Source of the DNA: Streptomyces wuyuanensis
GTDB taxonomy: Bacteria; Actinomycetota; Actinomycetes; Streptomycetales; Streptomycetaceae
Assembly (NCBI RefSeq): GCF_900103455.1
Contig: NZ_FNHI01000030.1
Location: 1 to 64,000 of the forward strand
Length of the DNA: 64,000 nt
Reading direction: 5' to 3'
Position 1 is the stretch's first letter. The number at the start of each line of letters is the position of its first letter. Of this stretch, positions 14,938 through 22,478 are shown piece by piece. The position numbers were made by a program, and so were the translations under genes. The notes below the pieces were generated by a model. It searched no databases. It saw only the letters and a list, made by a program, of their open reading frames with translations, and was not told the origin of the DNA.

Positions 14938-16592
14938 GCCCCACCACCTCGAACGTCCCGGCTGGTCCCGTACACGGGCAGGTCACCTTCCTCGGCGCCG
15001 GTCCCGGTGATCCGGGCCTGCTGACGCTGCGCGCCGTCGAGGCGCTGGCGGGCGCGGACGTATTGATCGCCGAGCCGGAAGTCCTCGACGTCGTTCGCGG
15101 CCACGCGCGCGCCGGAGTGAGCACGCCTGAGCTGACGGTTGTTGACGATGCCTCAACAACCGCCGGTGTCCCGGTGTTGAGGGACGCGGCCAATCTTGTC
15201 ATGGAGGCCGTGCGGGGCGGCAAGCGGGTGGTCCGTGCCGTGAGCGGGGACCCCGGGCTCGACGGCGACGCGGGCGCCGAGATGCTCGCCTGCGCCGCCG
15301 AGGGGATCCCCTTCGAGGTCGTGCCGGGTGTGGCGACCGCCGTGGGCGTGCCCGCCTACGCGGGAGTGCCGCTGCGTGACGCACAGGGCACGGACGTGCG
15401 GTTCATCGACGCCCGGACGGCGGACGCGCGCTGCTGGACCGAGGTCGGTGCCTCCGACGGGACCGTCGTCGTGTCCACGACGCTGGACGCCGTGGCGTCG
15501 GCCGCCGGGGAGCTGGTGACGGCCGGGCGCAAGCCCGACACCCCGCTGACGGTGACGGTCGCCGGTACGACGACGCGGCAGCGGACGTGGAATGCGACGC
15601 TCGGCACGATCGCCCAGGTCTTCAAGCAGGGCAAGGTCCTGCCGTCGCCCGAGGGCCACCGGCCGGTCATAGCCGTGGTCGGTGAGCGCAGTGCCGCCGC
15701 CCAGCGCGACCAGCTCGCCTGGTTCGAGTCCAAGCCGCTGTTCGGCTGGAAGGTGCTCGTGCCGCGCACGAAGGAGCAGGCCGCCTCGCTCTCCGACCAG
15801 CTCAGGTCCTACGGCGCCGTGCCGCATGAGGTTCCGACGATCGCCGTCGAGCCGCCTCGTACGCCGCAGCAGATGGAGCGCGCGGTCAAGGGACTGGTGA
15901 CCGGCCGCTACGAGTGGATCGCCTTCACCTCGGTCAACGCCGTGAAGGCGGTGCGGGAGAAGTTCGAGGAGTACGGGCTGGACGCCCGCGCCTTCGCCGG
16001 GATCAAGGTCGCTGCGGTGGGCGAGCAGACGGCGCGCTCGCTGATCGAGTTCGGCGTCAAGCCGGACCTGGTGCCGAGCGGCGAGCAGTCGGCGGCGGGC
16101 CTGCTGGAGGACTGGCCGCCGTACGACCCGGTGTTCGACCCGATCGACCGGGTGTTCCTGCCGCGGGCTGACATCGCCACCGAGACCCTGGTGGCGGGCC
16201 TGATCGAGCTGGGCTGGGAGGTCGACGACGTCACGGCCTACCGGACCGTGCGGGCCTCGCCGCCGCCGGCGGAGACCCGGGAAGCGATCAAGGGCGGCGG
16301 GTTCGACGCCGTGCTCTTCACCTCGTCGTCCACCGTGCGGAACCTGGTCGGCATCGCCGGCAAGCCGCACAACGTGACGGTGATCGCCTGTATCGGGCCC
16401 GCGACCGCGAAGACGGCCGAGGAGCACGGGCTGCGGGTGGACGTGCTGTCGCCGGAGCCGTCGGTGCACAAGCTGGCCGAGGCGCTCGCCGAGTTCGGCG
16501 CGCGGCGCCGGGAGGCCGCGCTGGAGGCAGGCGACCCGGTGACGCGGCCGAGCGAGCGGCGTCCGGGAGCGCGCAGGCGCCGTACGACGTGA
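14934..16592 (+). CDS. hemD: Uroporphyrinogen-III methyltransferase-like / synthase fusion (CobA-HemD)
   Basis: This 552-aa two-domain protein starts at a TTG that overlaps the hemC stop. Residues ~16-255 form a tetrapyrrole-methylase fold (VTFLGAGPGDPGLLTLRAVE, later VVPGVATAVGVPAYAGVPL). The motif that reads GGDPFVFGRG in active SUMT is degenerate here: SGDPGLDGDAG. Residues ~265-535 form the HemD domain (KVLVPRTKEQAASLSDQL, IAFTSVNAVKAV, FTSSSTVRNL), which cyclises hydroxymethylbilane to uroporphyrinogen III. HemD activity is expected; methyltransferase activity is uncertain. A terminator-like hairpin follows at 16610. Confidence 0.9.
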   Translation: MSPTTSNVPAGPVHGQVTFLGAGPGDPGLLTLRAVEALAGADVLIAEPEVLDVVRGHARAGVSTPELTVVDDASTTAGVPVLRDAANLVMEAVRGGKRVVRAVSGDPGLDGDAGAEMLACAAEGIPFEVVPGVATAVGVPAYAGVPLRDAQGTDVRFIDARTADARCWTEVGASDGTVVVSTTLDAVASAAGELVTAGRKPDTPLTVTVAGTTTRQRTWNATLGTIAQVFKQGKVLPSPEGHRPVIAVVGERSAAAQRDQLAWFESKPLFGWKVLVPRTKEQAASLSDQLRSYGAVPHEVPTIAVEPPRTPQQMERAVKGLVTGRYEWIAFTSVNAVKAVREKFEEYGLDARAFAGIKVAAVGEQTARSLIEFGVKPDLVPSGEQSAAGLLEDWPPYDPVFDPIDRVFLPRADIATETLVAGLIELGWEVDDVTAYRTVRASPPPAETREAIKGGGFDAVLFTSSSTVRNLVGIAGKPHNVTVIACIGPATAKTAEEHGLRVDVLSPEPSVHKLAEALAEFGARRREAALEAGDPVTRPSERRPGARRRRTT

Positions 16593-16609
16593 GGTCGTAG
16601 GACGTGATC

Positions 16610-16647
16610 GGAAGGGGTCGCGGGGTTGTTCCCCGTGGCCCCTTTCC
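16610..16647 (+). terminator. Terminator-like hairpin after hemD
   Basis: GGAAGGGGTCGCGGGG (16610-16625) pairs with CCCCGTGGCCCCTTTCC (16631-16647) around a TTGTT loop. It separates rex-hemACD from hemB, which has its own start signals. Confidence 0.75.
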
Positions 16648-16744
16648 GTTCCTTCTGGACCGGATCGCGCAGGGGGCGGTCCGCCCGCGCCCGGGGACAA
16701 CGTGTCGGCAAAAGCGGTCCCGGCACGGGCGTAGCGTGGTGGGC

Positions 16745-17743
16745 ATGACTGTGTACGGATCCTTCCCCGGATCGCGGCCGCGCCGGCTGCGGACCACCCC
16801 CGCGATGCGGCGCATGGTCGCCGAGACCAGGCTGAACCCCGCCGATCTGATCCTTCCGGCGTTCGTGCGGGAGGGCGTGAGCGAGCCGGTGCCGATCGCG
16901 GCGATGCCCGGGGTCGTGCAGCACTCGCTGGACACGCTGCGGAAGGCCGCGGTCGAGGCGCGGGAGGCCGGTGTATCCGGGATCATGCTCTTCGGCGTGC
17001 CGGAGGACGCGAAGAAGGACGCCGCCGGGACCGCGGGCACCGACCCGGACGGGATCCTCCAGGTCGCCGTCCGCGCCGTGAAGGAGGAGGTCGGCGACGA
17101 ACTGGTCGTCATGTCCGACCTGTGCCTGGACGAGTACACCGATCACGGCCACTGCGGGGTTCTCGACGCGGACGGCCGGGTCGACAACGACGCCACGCTG
17201 GAGCGGTACGCCGAGATGGCGCAGGTCCAGGCGGACGCGGGCGTCCATGTCGTCGGCCCCAGCGGGATGATGGACGGCCAGGTCGGGGTGATCCGCGACG
17301 CGCTCGACACCATCGGCAGGGAGGACGTGTCGATCCTCGCCTACACCGCGAAGTACTCGTCCGCGTTCTACGGGCCCTTCCGCGAGGCGGTCGCCTCCTC
17401 CCTGAAGGGCGACCGCAAGACGTACCAGCAGGACCCGGCGAATCTGCGGGAGTCCATGCGGGAACTGGCGCTCGACCTGGCGGAGGGCGCCGACATGGTC
17501 ATGGTGAAGCCCGCGGGTCCGTACCTGGACGTGCTGGCGAAGGTCGCGGAGTCCGTGGACGTGCCCGTCGCCGCGTACCAGATCAGCGGAGAGTACGCGA
17601 TGGTCGAGGCCGCCGCGGAGAAGGGCTGGATCGAGCGGGACAAGGCGATCCTGGAGACCCTCACCGGGATCCGGCGCGCGGGCGCGCAGATGATCCTGAC
17701 CTACTGGGCGACGGAGGCAGCGCAGAAGCTCGGCCGCGCGTAG
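16745..17743 (+). CDS. hemB: Delta-aminolevulinic acid dehydratase (porphobilinogen synthase)
   Basis: The 332-aa enzyme condenses two 5-aminolevulinates to porphobilinogen. Active-site lysines are expected in YTAKYSSAFYGPFR (~205) and MVKPAGPYLD (~255). The metal-site segment reads DLCLDEYTDHGHCGVL, with two of the three zinc cysteines of the Zn-type enzyme and Asp in place of the third. TAGCGT at 16732-16737 lies 7 nt before the ATG and no SD is present, so the mRNA is probably leaderless. It follows rex-hemACD after a hairpin. Confidence 0.95.
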   Translation: MTVYGSFPGSRPRRLRTTPAMRRMVAETRLNPADLILPAFVREGVSEPVPIAAMPGVVQHSLDTLRKAAVEAREAGVSGIMLFGVPEDAKKDAAGTAGTDPDGILQVAVRAVKEEVGDELVVMSDLCLDEYTDHGHCGVLDADGRVDNDATLERYAEMAQVQADAGVHVVGPSGMMDGQVGVIRDALDTIGREDVSILAYTAKYSSAFYGPFREAVASSLKGDRKTYQQDPANLRESMRELALDLAEGADMVMVKPAGPYLDVLAKVAESVDVPVAAYQISGEYAMVEAAAEKGWIERDKAILETLTGIRRAGAQMILTYWATEAAQKLGRA

Positions 17744-17801
17744 CCGCCGGAGGCCGCGCGGAAACGCGCGGCCGGGCGGCCTCGGGGCCCGGTCCGGTGC
17801 C

Positions 17802-18596
17802 TCAGTCCCACCAGAAGGTCCAGACGCGGGCTCCGGGGAGCAGCCTGGCGTACGCCCCGAGGCCGGAGCCGGGGTCCTGCCGCACGCTGTCCGGGCAGAA
17901 GGCGAGGTGCTCGGCCGCGAGAGCCTCGGCGTCCGCGGTCGTGGTGGGCGGCGCGGCCACGGAGAGGACCAGCCGGTCGAAGGACAGCCCGACGACCCGT
18001 ATGCCGAAGCGGTCCTCCCACGAGCGCAGGACCGAGCAGAGGCGGGCCACGTCGTGCTCGTGGTTGAGCGGACCGGACCAGCCGATCGCCGCCGGTATGT
18101 CCGCGCTGCGGCGGGCACGCACCAGGGCGGGGCGGGCGCCCTTCAGCACATCGCCGCCCTGGCCGCCGGAGAGCGCGTCGGCGGTCTCGGCGGCGAGCCG
18201 GTCGGGATCCTCCGGGAACGTGCTGCCCGGTGCCAGGCCGGGCCAGCCGCCGTCGGTGTCCGGCTCGTCGGCCGCGAAGGACTCCCAGTACTCCGCGAGC
18301 ACCTCCTCGGCGTCGTGATCCCCCGGGTACGACACCCGCTGCGGCCACAGCTCCCACTCGTGCGGGCCGTGGGCGCCGCCGATCAGGACGGGGTGCAGCC
18401 CGCCGGCCCTGCGGGCGGGTAGGAGCCGGTCCCAGGTGCCGGGAGCGGCCGGGTCGTCGCCGTACCACAGCAGCGGCTCGTGCCAGGGACCGTCGACGGT
18501 GGTGTCCACCAGCCGGCCGGGAGGCAGATCGAGGCCCAGGGCCCGGCCCGTGGGGTCGTCGAGCAGGGTCGGCAGGGGGTTGGGAAGCATCGCCAT
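17802..18596 (-). CDS. DUF4253 domain-containing protein
   Basis: The 264-aa soluble protein has a C-terminal half that matches the DUF4253 pattern. A variable N-terminus is followed by DIPAAIGWSGPLNHEHDVARLCSVLRSWEDRFGIRVVGLSFDRLVLSVAAPP and a conserved W-rich end (ARVWTFWWD). No catalytic residues are known to me; the function is unknown. It is convergent with hemB, 58 nt from its stop. The ATG at 18596 is followed by a second ATG two codons on, so the start may shift slightly. Confidence 0.78.
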   Translation of the reverse strand: MAMLPNPLPTLLDDPTGRALGLDLPPGRLVDTTVDGPWHEPLLWYGDDPAAPGTWDRLLPARRAGGLHPVLIGGAHGPHEWELWPQRVSYPGDHDAEEVLAEYWESFAADEPDTDGGWPGLAPGSTFPEDPDRLAAETADALSGGQGGDVLKGARPALVRARRSADIPAAIGWSGPLNHEHDVARLCSVLRSWEDRFGIRVVGLSFDRLVLSVAAPPTTTADAEALAAEHLAFCPDSVRQDPGSGLGAYARLLPGARVWTFWWD

Positions 18597-18757
18597 GGTC
18601 CGAAGGTAGAGGCAGGCACTGACATCGATGGTCGTACGCAGGTTCCGGCGGTCGTGACTCGGGCACCGACTGACGCCCTGCCCGGGCTGTCCTCCCGTTG
18701 TTCTGTCCGGACCGCCGGGGCTCGCGGGGGTATGCCGCGGCGCCGGCCTTCCCGACC

Positions 18758-18911
18758 GCGCACGGCCACGTGATCGCGATCGGCGTGGAAGGCACCGCCT
18801 CCCACGGGGCCGGTTTCACCCGCGCCGCCCGCTCGCAGGGACTTCACGTGGCGGAGGTCAACCCGCCCGACCGGGCCGAACGCCGCCGCCTCGGCAAGCC
18901 CCTCACCGGCC
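18758..18911 (+). pseudogene. IS110-family transposase fragment
   Basis: About 50 codons in one frame read HVIAIGVEGTASHGAGFTRAARSQ and then VAEVNPPDRAERRRLGKPLTG. That is the IS110 signature region (GTGSYGAGLTR...VVEVNRP.R..RRR.GK). The ~340 other residues of the transposase are missing on both sides, and no IS ends are visible. It is a decayed remnant between the DUF4253 gene and the imine-reductase-like gene. Flanking bases 18597-18757 and 18912-18978 hold nothing else I can assign. Confidence 0.75.
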
Positions 18912-18978
18912 GGACAAGCACGAGTGGATCGCCGAGTGACCGCCTGACCGGTGCCGTCGGCGGGGTGCCGGTGCGGGC

Positions 18979-19908
18979 TCAGCGCCCGAGGGTGAGCAGA
19001 TCCGCGAGACGTGAGAGGCCGTCGGCCGAGTTCCCCTCCTCGACGGCGCGGTCGAGGATCGCCTGGAACGGCTCGAAGAGTTCGGAGCTGACGCCCTGGT
19101 CGCGGAAGGCCGCGGTGAAGTTGGGGAACGCGGCCTGGTTGACCGCGAGGCTGGAGACATCGGTCAGGTGCCGGCCGGTGTCCACGGCCCGGCCCATCTC
19201 CGGGGCGCCGGCGAGCATGGCGCCGACCCAGGGGACCAGGAGGTCCGAGAACTCCTCGGCAGAGATGTGCTCGGTACGGACCAGGGCGAAGGCCTGCAGG
19301 ACGCCGAGCAGCATCCCGTACATGCCGGTCAGCAGCGCCAGGTCGTGGAGGGCGGCCCTGCCGGGGTCGGTGCCCGTCCACGTCGTGCCGCCGAAGGCCG
19401 CGAGGGTGGCTCGGTGGGTCTCGTACGCGCGATGGTCGCCGCTGTAGAGGACGTAGGCGTCCGGGCCCGCGATCATCTGCGGCACGGCCATGATGCCGCC
19501 GTCGAGGTACCGGGCTCCGCGCTCCGCGGTCAGTGCGGAGAGTTCCCTGGCCTGGGCCGGGGTGCCGTTGGTCAGATTGACCACGGTCTTCCCCGCCACC
19601 GTGGTGCCGAGGCCGTCGAGTACCTCCTGGACGGCATCGTTGGTTAGCAGGCACACGACGACGAGGGGTGCGGCCGCGACCGCGTCGGCCGCGGTGGCGG
19701 CCGGTAGCGCGCCCTGGGCCACGAGGGGGCCGGACTTCGCGGAGGAGCGGTTCCAGACGGTGACGGGGTGGCCCGCCCTCAGCAGCGCGGCGGCGAGGGC
19801 GGCGCCCATCATGCCGAGACCGAGGACGGTCACGGGTGCGGCGGAGACGGCGGGGGCGCCGCTCGCGGGCACGGTTGTTTCGACGGGCACGGGTGGCTCT
19901 CCGGGCAT
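18979..19908 (-). CDS. Imine-reductase-like NADP-dependent oxidoreductase
   Basis: This 309-aa member of the beta-hydroxyacid dehydrogenase/6-phosphogluconate superfamily has the Rossmann loop VTVLGLGMMGAALAAALL (~25-42) followed by VWNRSSAKS, suiting NADPH. VVNLTNGTPAQAREL and the helix AALHDLALLTGMYGMLLGV (~195) match imine reductases, where an Asp at this position is the usual proton donor in one stereochemical class. ATG 19908 is supported by GGAGGA 6 nt upstream; a longer TTG frame from 19977 is less likely. A 7-bp inverted repeat about 90 nt upstream may be its operator. The natural substrate is unknown. Confidence 0.83.
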   Translation of the reverse strand: MPGEPPVPVETTVPASGAPAVSAAPVTVLGLGMMGAALAAALLRAGHPVTVWNRSSAKSGPLVAQGALPAATAADAVAAAPLVVVCLLTNDAVQEVLDGLGTTVAGKTVVNLTNGTPAQARELSALTAERGARYLDGGIMAVPQMIAGPDAYVLYSGDHRAYETHRATLAAFGGTTWTGTDPGRAALHDLALLTGMYGMLLGVLQAFALVRTEHISAEEFSDLLVPWVGAMLAGAPEMGRAVDTGRHLTDVSSLAVNQAAFPNFTAAFRDQGVSSELFEPFQAILDRAVEEGNSADGLSRLADLLTLGR

Positions 19909-19995
19909 GGCCGGTCCTCCGGTCGGGGGCAGCTGGGCTACGTCCCTGATCCTCGTCGGGTGCACAGAGGCGGGCAAGTACCGACTATCTGGTCA

Positions 19996-20020
19996 GGTAC
20001 TCACCTTTCGGTGAGTGACC
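19996..20020. promoter_or_regulatory. Inverted repeat upstream of the imine-reductase-like gene
   Basis: ACTCACC (19999-20005) and GGTGAGT (20010-20016) form a perfect 7-bp inverted repeat with spacer TTTC; imperfect symmetry extends further out. The layout looks like an HxlR- or MarR-type operator. It lies between divergent genes and no regulator gene is adjacent. Confidence 0.45.
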
Positions 20021-20127
20021 GTCGGCCGGCGGCGTGCGGGGGGTGCGGCGTGCGGGTGCGGGAGATGTGGTGATCAGCCTGCGGGCGGCGCACCCTGGGA
20101 TTGGTACCGCTGTGGAGGTGATCCGTC

Positions 20128-20400
20128 ATGCAGACTCTCGTCGGTTGGCACGTCGAGATGGAGTTCCTCGAGGAAGGCGACAAGACCAAGGCGGCCGCGA
20201 TGCTCCGGCTCGCCGACGGCTCGGAAGTGCGCGGGCACGGGCACGCCAGCCGTCATCCCTCCGACCCGGCCCAGCTGCGGGTCGGCGAGGAGATCGCCGG
20301 CGCCCGGGCGCTCATGGACATAGCCCAGACACTGCTCAAGAAGGCGCACGACGAGATCGAGGAGACCACGGGAAGGCCGGCCCACCCGTTGAACCGCTGA
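20128..20400 (+). CDS. DUF1876 domain-containing protein
   Basis: This 90-aa protein contains the whole DUF1876 fold: WHVEMEFLEEGDKTKAAAMLRLADGSEVRGHGHASRHPSD, then VGEEIAGARALMDIAQTLLKKAHDEIEE. The fold resembles a double-stranded-RNA-binding domain, but its role is unproven. The Shine-Dalgarno GGAGGTGATC (20114-20123) is an unusually complete complement of the 16S 3' end, predicting high translation. DUF1876 proteins are common single-domain proteins in actinomycetes; neighbours give no functional hint. Confidence 0.85.
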   Translation: MQTLVGWHVEMEFLEEGDKTKAAAMLRLADGSEVRGHGHASRHPSDPAQLRVGEEIAGARALMDIAQTLLKKAHDEIEETTGRPAHPLNR

Positions 20401-20472
20401 CGAGGCGACGCCGGGCGAACGGAGGACGGCCCCGTCGCTCACCAGCGCCGGGGCCGCCTCCGCCGTCGTGTG

Positions 20473-22236
20473 TCAGAGGCGCTCGGGGGTGCGGATGCCG
20501 AGGAGCGCCATGCCCTGGTCGAGCGTGCGGGCGGTGAGGTCGATCAGGAAGAGGCGGTTCTCGACCTGGGCCGGGGTCTCCGCCTTCAGGACCGGGCACT
20601 GGTCGTAGAACGTCGTCAGGTGGGAAGCCAGCTGGTACAGGTACGCCGCCAGCTTGTGCGGCTCGTACGACGCGGCGACCTCGGCCACGGTCTCGCCGAA
20701 CTGGTCCAGGTGCAGTCCGAGCGCCCGCTCGGCCGGGGCCAGCGCGAGCTCCGGGTGGGCGGCCGGCCTGGCGTCGCCCGACTTGCGGAGGATCGACCGG
20801 ATACGGGCGTACGCGTACTGGAGGTACACCGACGTGTCGCCGTTGAGGGACACCATCTGGTCCAGGTCGAACTTGTAGTCCCGGACGGCCGAGGTGGAAA
20901 GGTCCGCGTACTTCACCGCGCCGATGCCGACGTACCGGCCGTTCTCGACGACCTCCTCGTCGCCGAGTCCCGCCTTGTCCTTCTTCTCGGCGACGACCGC
21001 CGTCGCCCGCTCGACCGCCTCGTCCAGCAGGTCCTCCAGCCGCACCGTCTCGCCCTCACGGGTCTTGAACGGCTTGCCGTCCTTGCCGAGCACCGTGCCG
21101 AAGGCGAGCTGGACGGCCCTGACGTCGTCGTTCAGCCAGCCGATGCGGCGGGCGGTCTCGAAGACCATCTTGAAGTGGAGAGACTGGCGGGCGTCCACCA
21201 CGTACAGCAGGGTGGTCGCTCCCAGGTTCTGCACGCGGTCGCGGATGGCGGAGAGGTCCGTCGCCGCGTAGCCGAAACCGCCGTCGGACTTCTGGACGAT
21301 CAGCGGGACCGGGTTGCCGTCCGGGCCCTTGACGTCGTCGAAGAAGACGCACAGCGCGCCGTTGGAGCGGACGGCGACGCCCGACTCCTCCAGCAGGCGG
21401 CAGGTCTCGACCAGCATGTCGTTGTAACCCGACTCGCCGACGATGTCCGGGTCGTTGATCTCCATGTCGAGCTTCTCGAAGACCGAGTAGAAGTAGATCT
21501 TCGACTCGTCGACGAACCGCTGCCAGAGCGCGAGGGTGTCCTTCTCGCCCGCCTGCAGGTCGACCACCCGGCGACGGGCCCGGTCCTTGAACTCCGGGTC
21601 GGAGTCGAAGACCGCGCGCGAGGCCTTGTAGAGGCGGTTGAGATTGGACATGGCCTCTTCGCCGGAGGCGGAGTCGGCCTTGTGGTCCAGCTCGTGCGGG
21701 TGCTCGATCAGATACTGGATGAGCATGCCGAACTGGGTGCCCCAGTCGCCGATGTGGTGCCGTCGGACGACCTTCTCGCCGGTGAACTCCAGGATCTCGA
21801 CCATGGCCGCGCCGATCACGGCGGACCGCAGATGGCCGACGTGCATCTCCTTCGCCACATTCGGCTGGGCGTAGTCGATCACGGTCGTGCCGGGCTTCTC
21901 CGCGTGCGGAACGCCCAGGCGTGCGTCCGCGGCGCGGGCGGCGAGGGTCTTCACGATCGCCTCGTCGGTGATCGTGATGTTGAGGAAGCCGGGGCCGGAG
22001 ACCTCGATCTCCTTCAGGACGTCGTTGGCCGGGATCGCCTCGACGACCTTCGTCGCCAGCTCGCGCGGGTTGCCCTTGAGCCGCTTGGCAAGAGCCAGGA
22101 TGCCGTTGGCCTGGAAGTCGGCCCGGTCGCTACGTCGCAGCAGCGGGTCGGCGGAACCGGCCTCCGGCAGGGCTGCCGAGAGGGCGTCCGCGAGGCGCTG
22201 CTGCACGTTCGAAGCGAGGGAAGGGACCGAGGCCAT
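20473..22236 (-). CDS. argS: Arginyl-tRNA synthetase
   Basis: This 587-aa class I synthetase charges tRNA(Arg). It has an N-terminal Arg-S domain (~1-100), the HIGH motif as YAQPNVAKEMHVGHLRSAVIG (~130, HVGH) and VRRHHIGDWGTQFGMLIQYL. The C-terminal DALR anticodon-binding domain begins near SVYLQYAYARIRSILRK, and the protein ends LGIRTPERL like typical bacterial ArgRS. It is divergent from lysS. The 240-bp gap between them carries three DnaA-box-like sequences. Confidence 0.96.
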   Translation of the reverse strand: MASVPSLASNVQQRLADALSAALPEAGSADPLLRRSDRADFQANGILALAKRLKGNPRELATKVVEAIPANDVLKEIEVSGPGFLNITITDEAIVKTLAARAADARLGVPHAEKPGTTVIDYAQPNVAKEMHVGHLRSAVIGAAMVEILEFTGEKVVRRHHIGDWGTQFGMLIQYLIEHPHELDHKADSASGEEAMSNLNRLYKASRAVFDSDPEFKDRARRRVVDLQAGEKDTLALWQRFVDESKIYFYSVFEKLDMEINDPDIVGESGYNDMLVETCRLLEESGVAVRSNGALCVFFDDVKGPDGNPVPLIVQKSDGGFGYAATDLSAIRDRVQNLGATTLLYVVDARQSLHFKMVFETARRIGWLNDDVRAVQLAFGTVLGKDGKPFKTREGETVRLEDLLDEAVERATAVVAEKKDKAGLGDEEVVENGRYVGIGAVKYADLSTSAVRDYKFDLDQMVSLNGDTSVYLQYAYARIRSILRKSGDARPAAHPELALAPAERALGLHLDQFGETVAEVAASYEPHKLAAYLYQLASHLTTFYDQCPVLKAETPAQVENRLFLIDLTARTLDQGMALLGIRTPERL

Positions 22237-22329
22237 GAGCTTCTGTTCCTGTCAGTGGGCGGTAGGTGCCAATTCAGTGGTCAAGTGTCCCACGAGGGAG
22301 CAACCTGTTTCTCCCGTGGACCGCGGGCC

Positions 22330-22399
22330 TGTGGACGGACCGGCGCCTGTGGACGACCGGGGCGGGAACTCGGACCGATCGGCGTGGGCCTGTGGACAA
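22330..22399. repeat. Three DnaA-box-like 9-mers between argS and lysS
   Basis: CCTGTGGAC occurs three times (22328, 22346, 22389). The last copy, TGTGGACAA (22391-22399), is the exact reverse complement of the Streptomyces DnaA box TTGTCCACA. The others, TGTGGACGG (22330) and TGTGGACGA (22348), differ by two bases and one base. All lie in the same orientation in an otherwise gene-free divergent promoter region. Confidence 0.6.
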
Positions 22400-22478
22400 C
22401 CAACGGGCGCGTTGTTCCGTCTGGGACAATGGCAGACGCCGGCTTCGACAGAATCAAGCAATCAAGGACGTGCCGATC

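Noticed and set aside
22237..22478. Chromosomal replication origin
   Set aside because: DnaA-box-like sequences are too few (three) and dnaA, dnaN and other oriC markers are absent.
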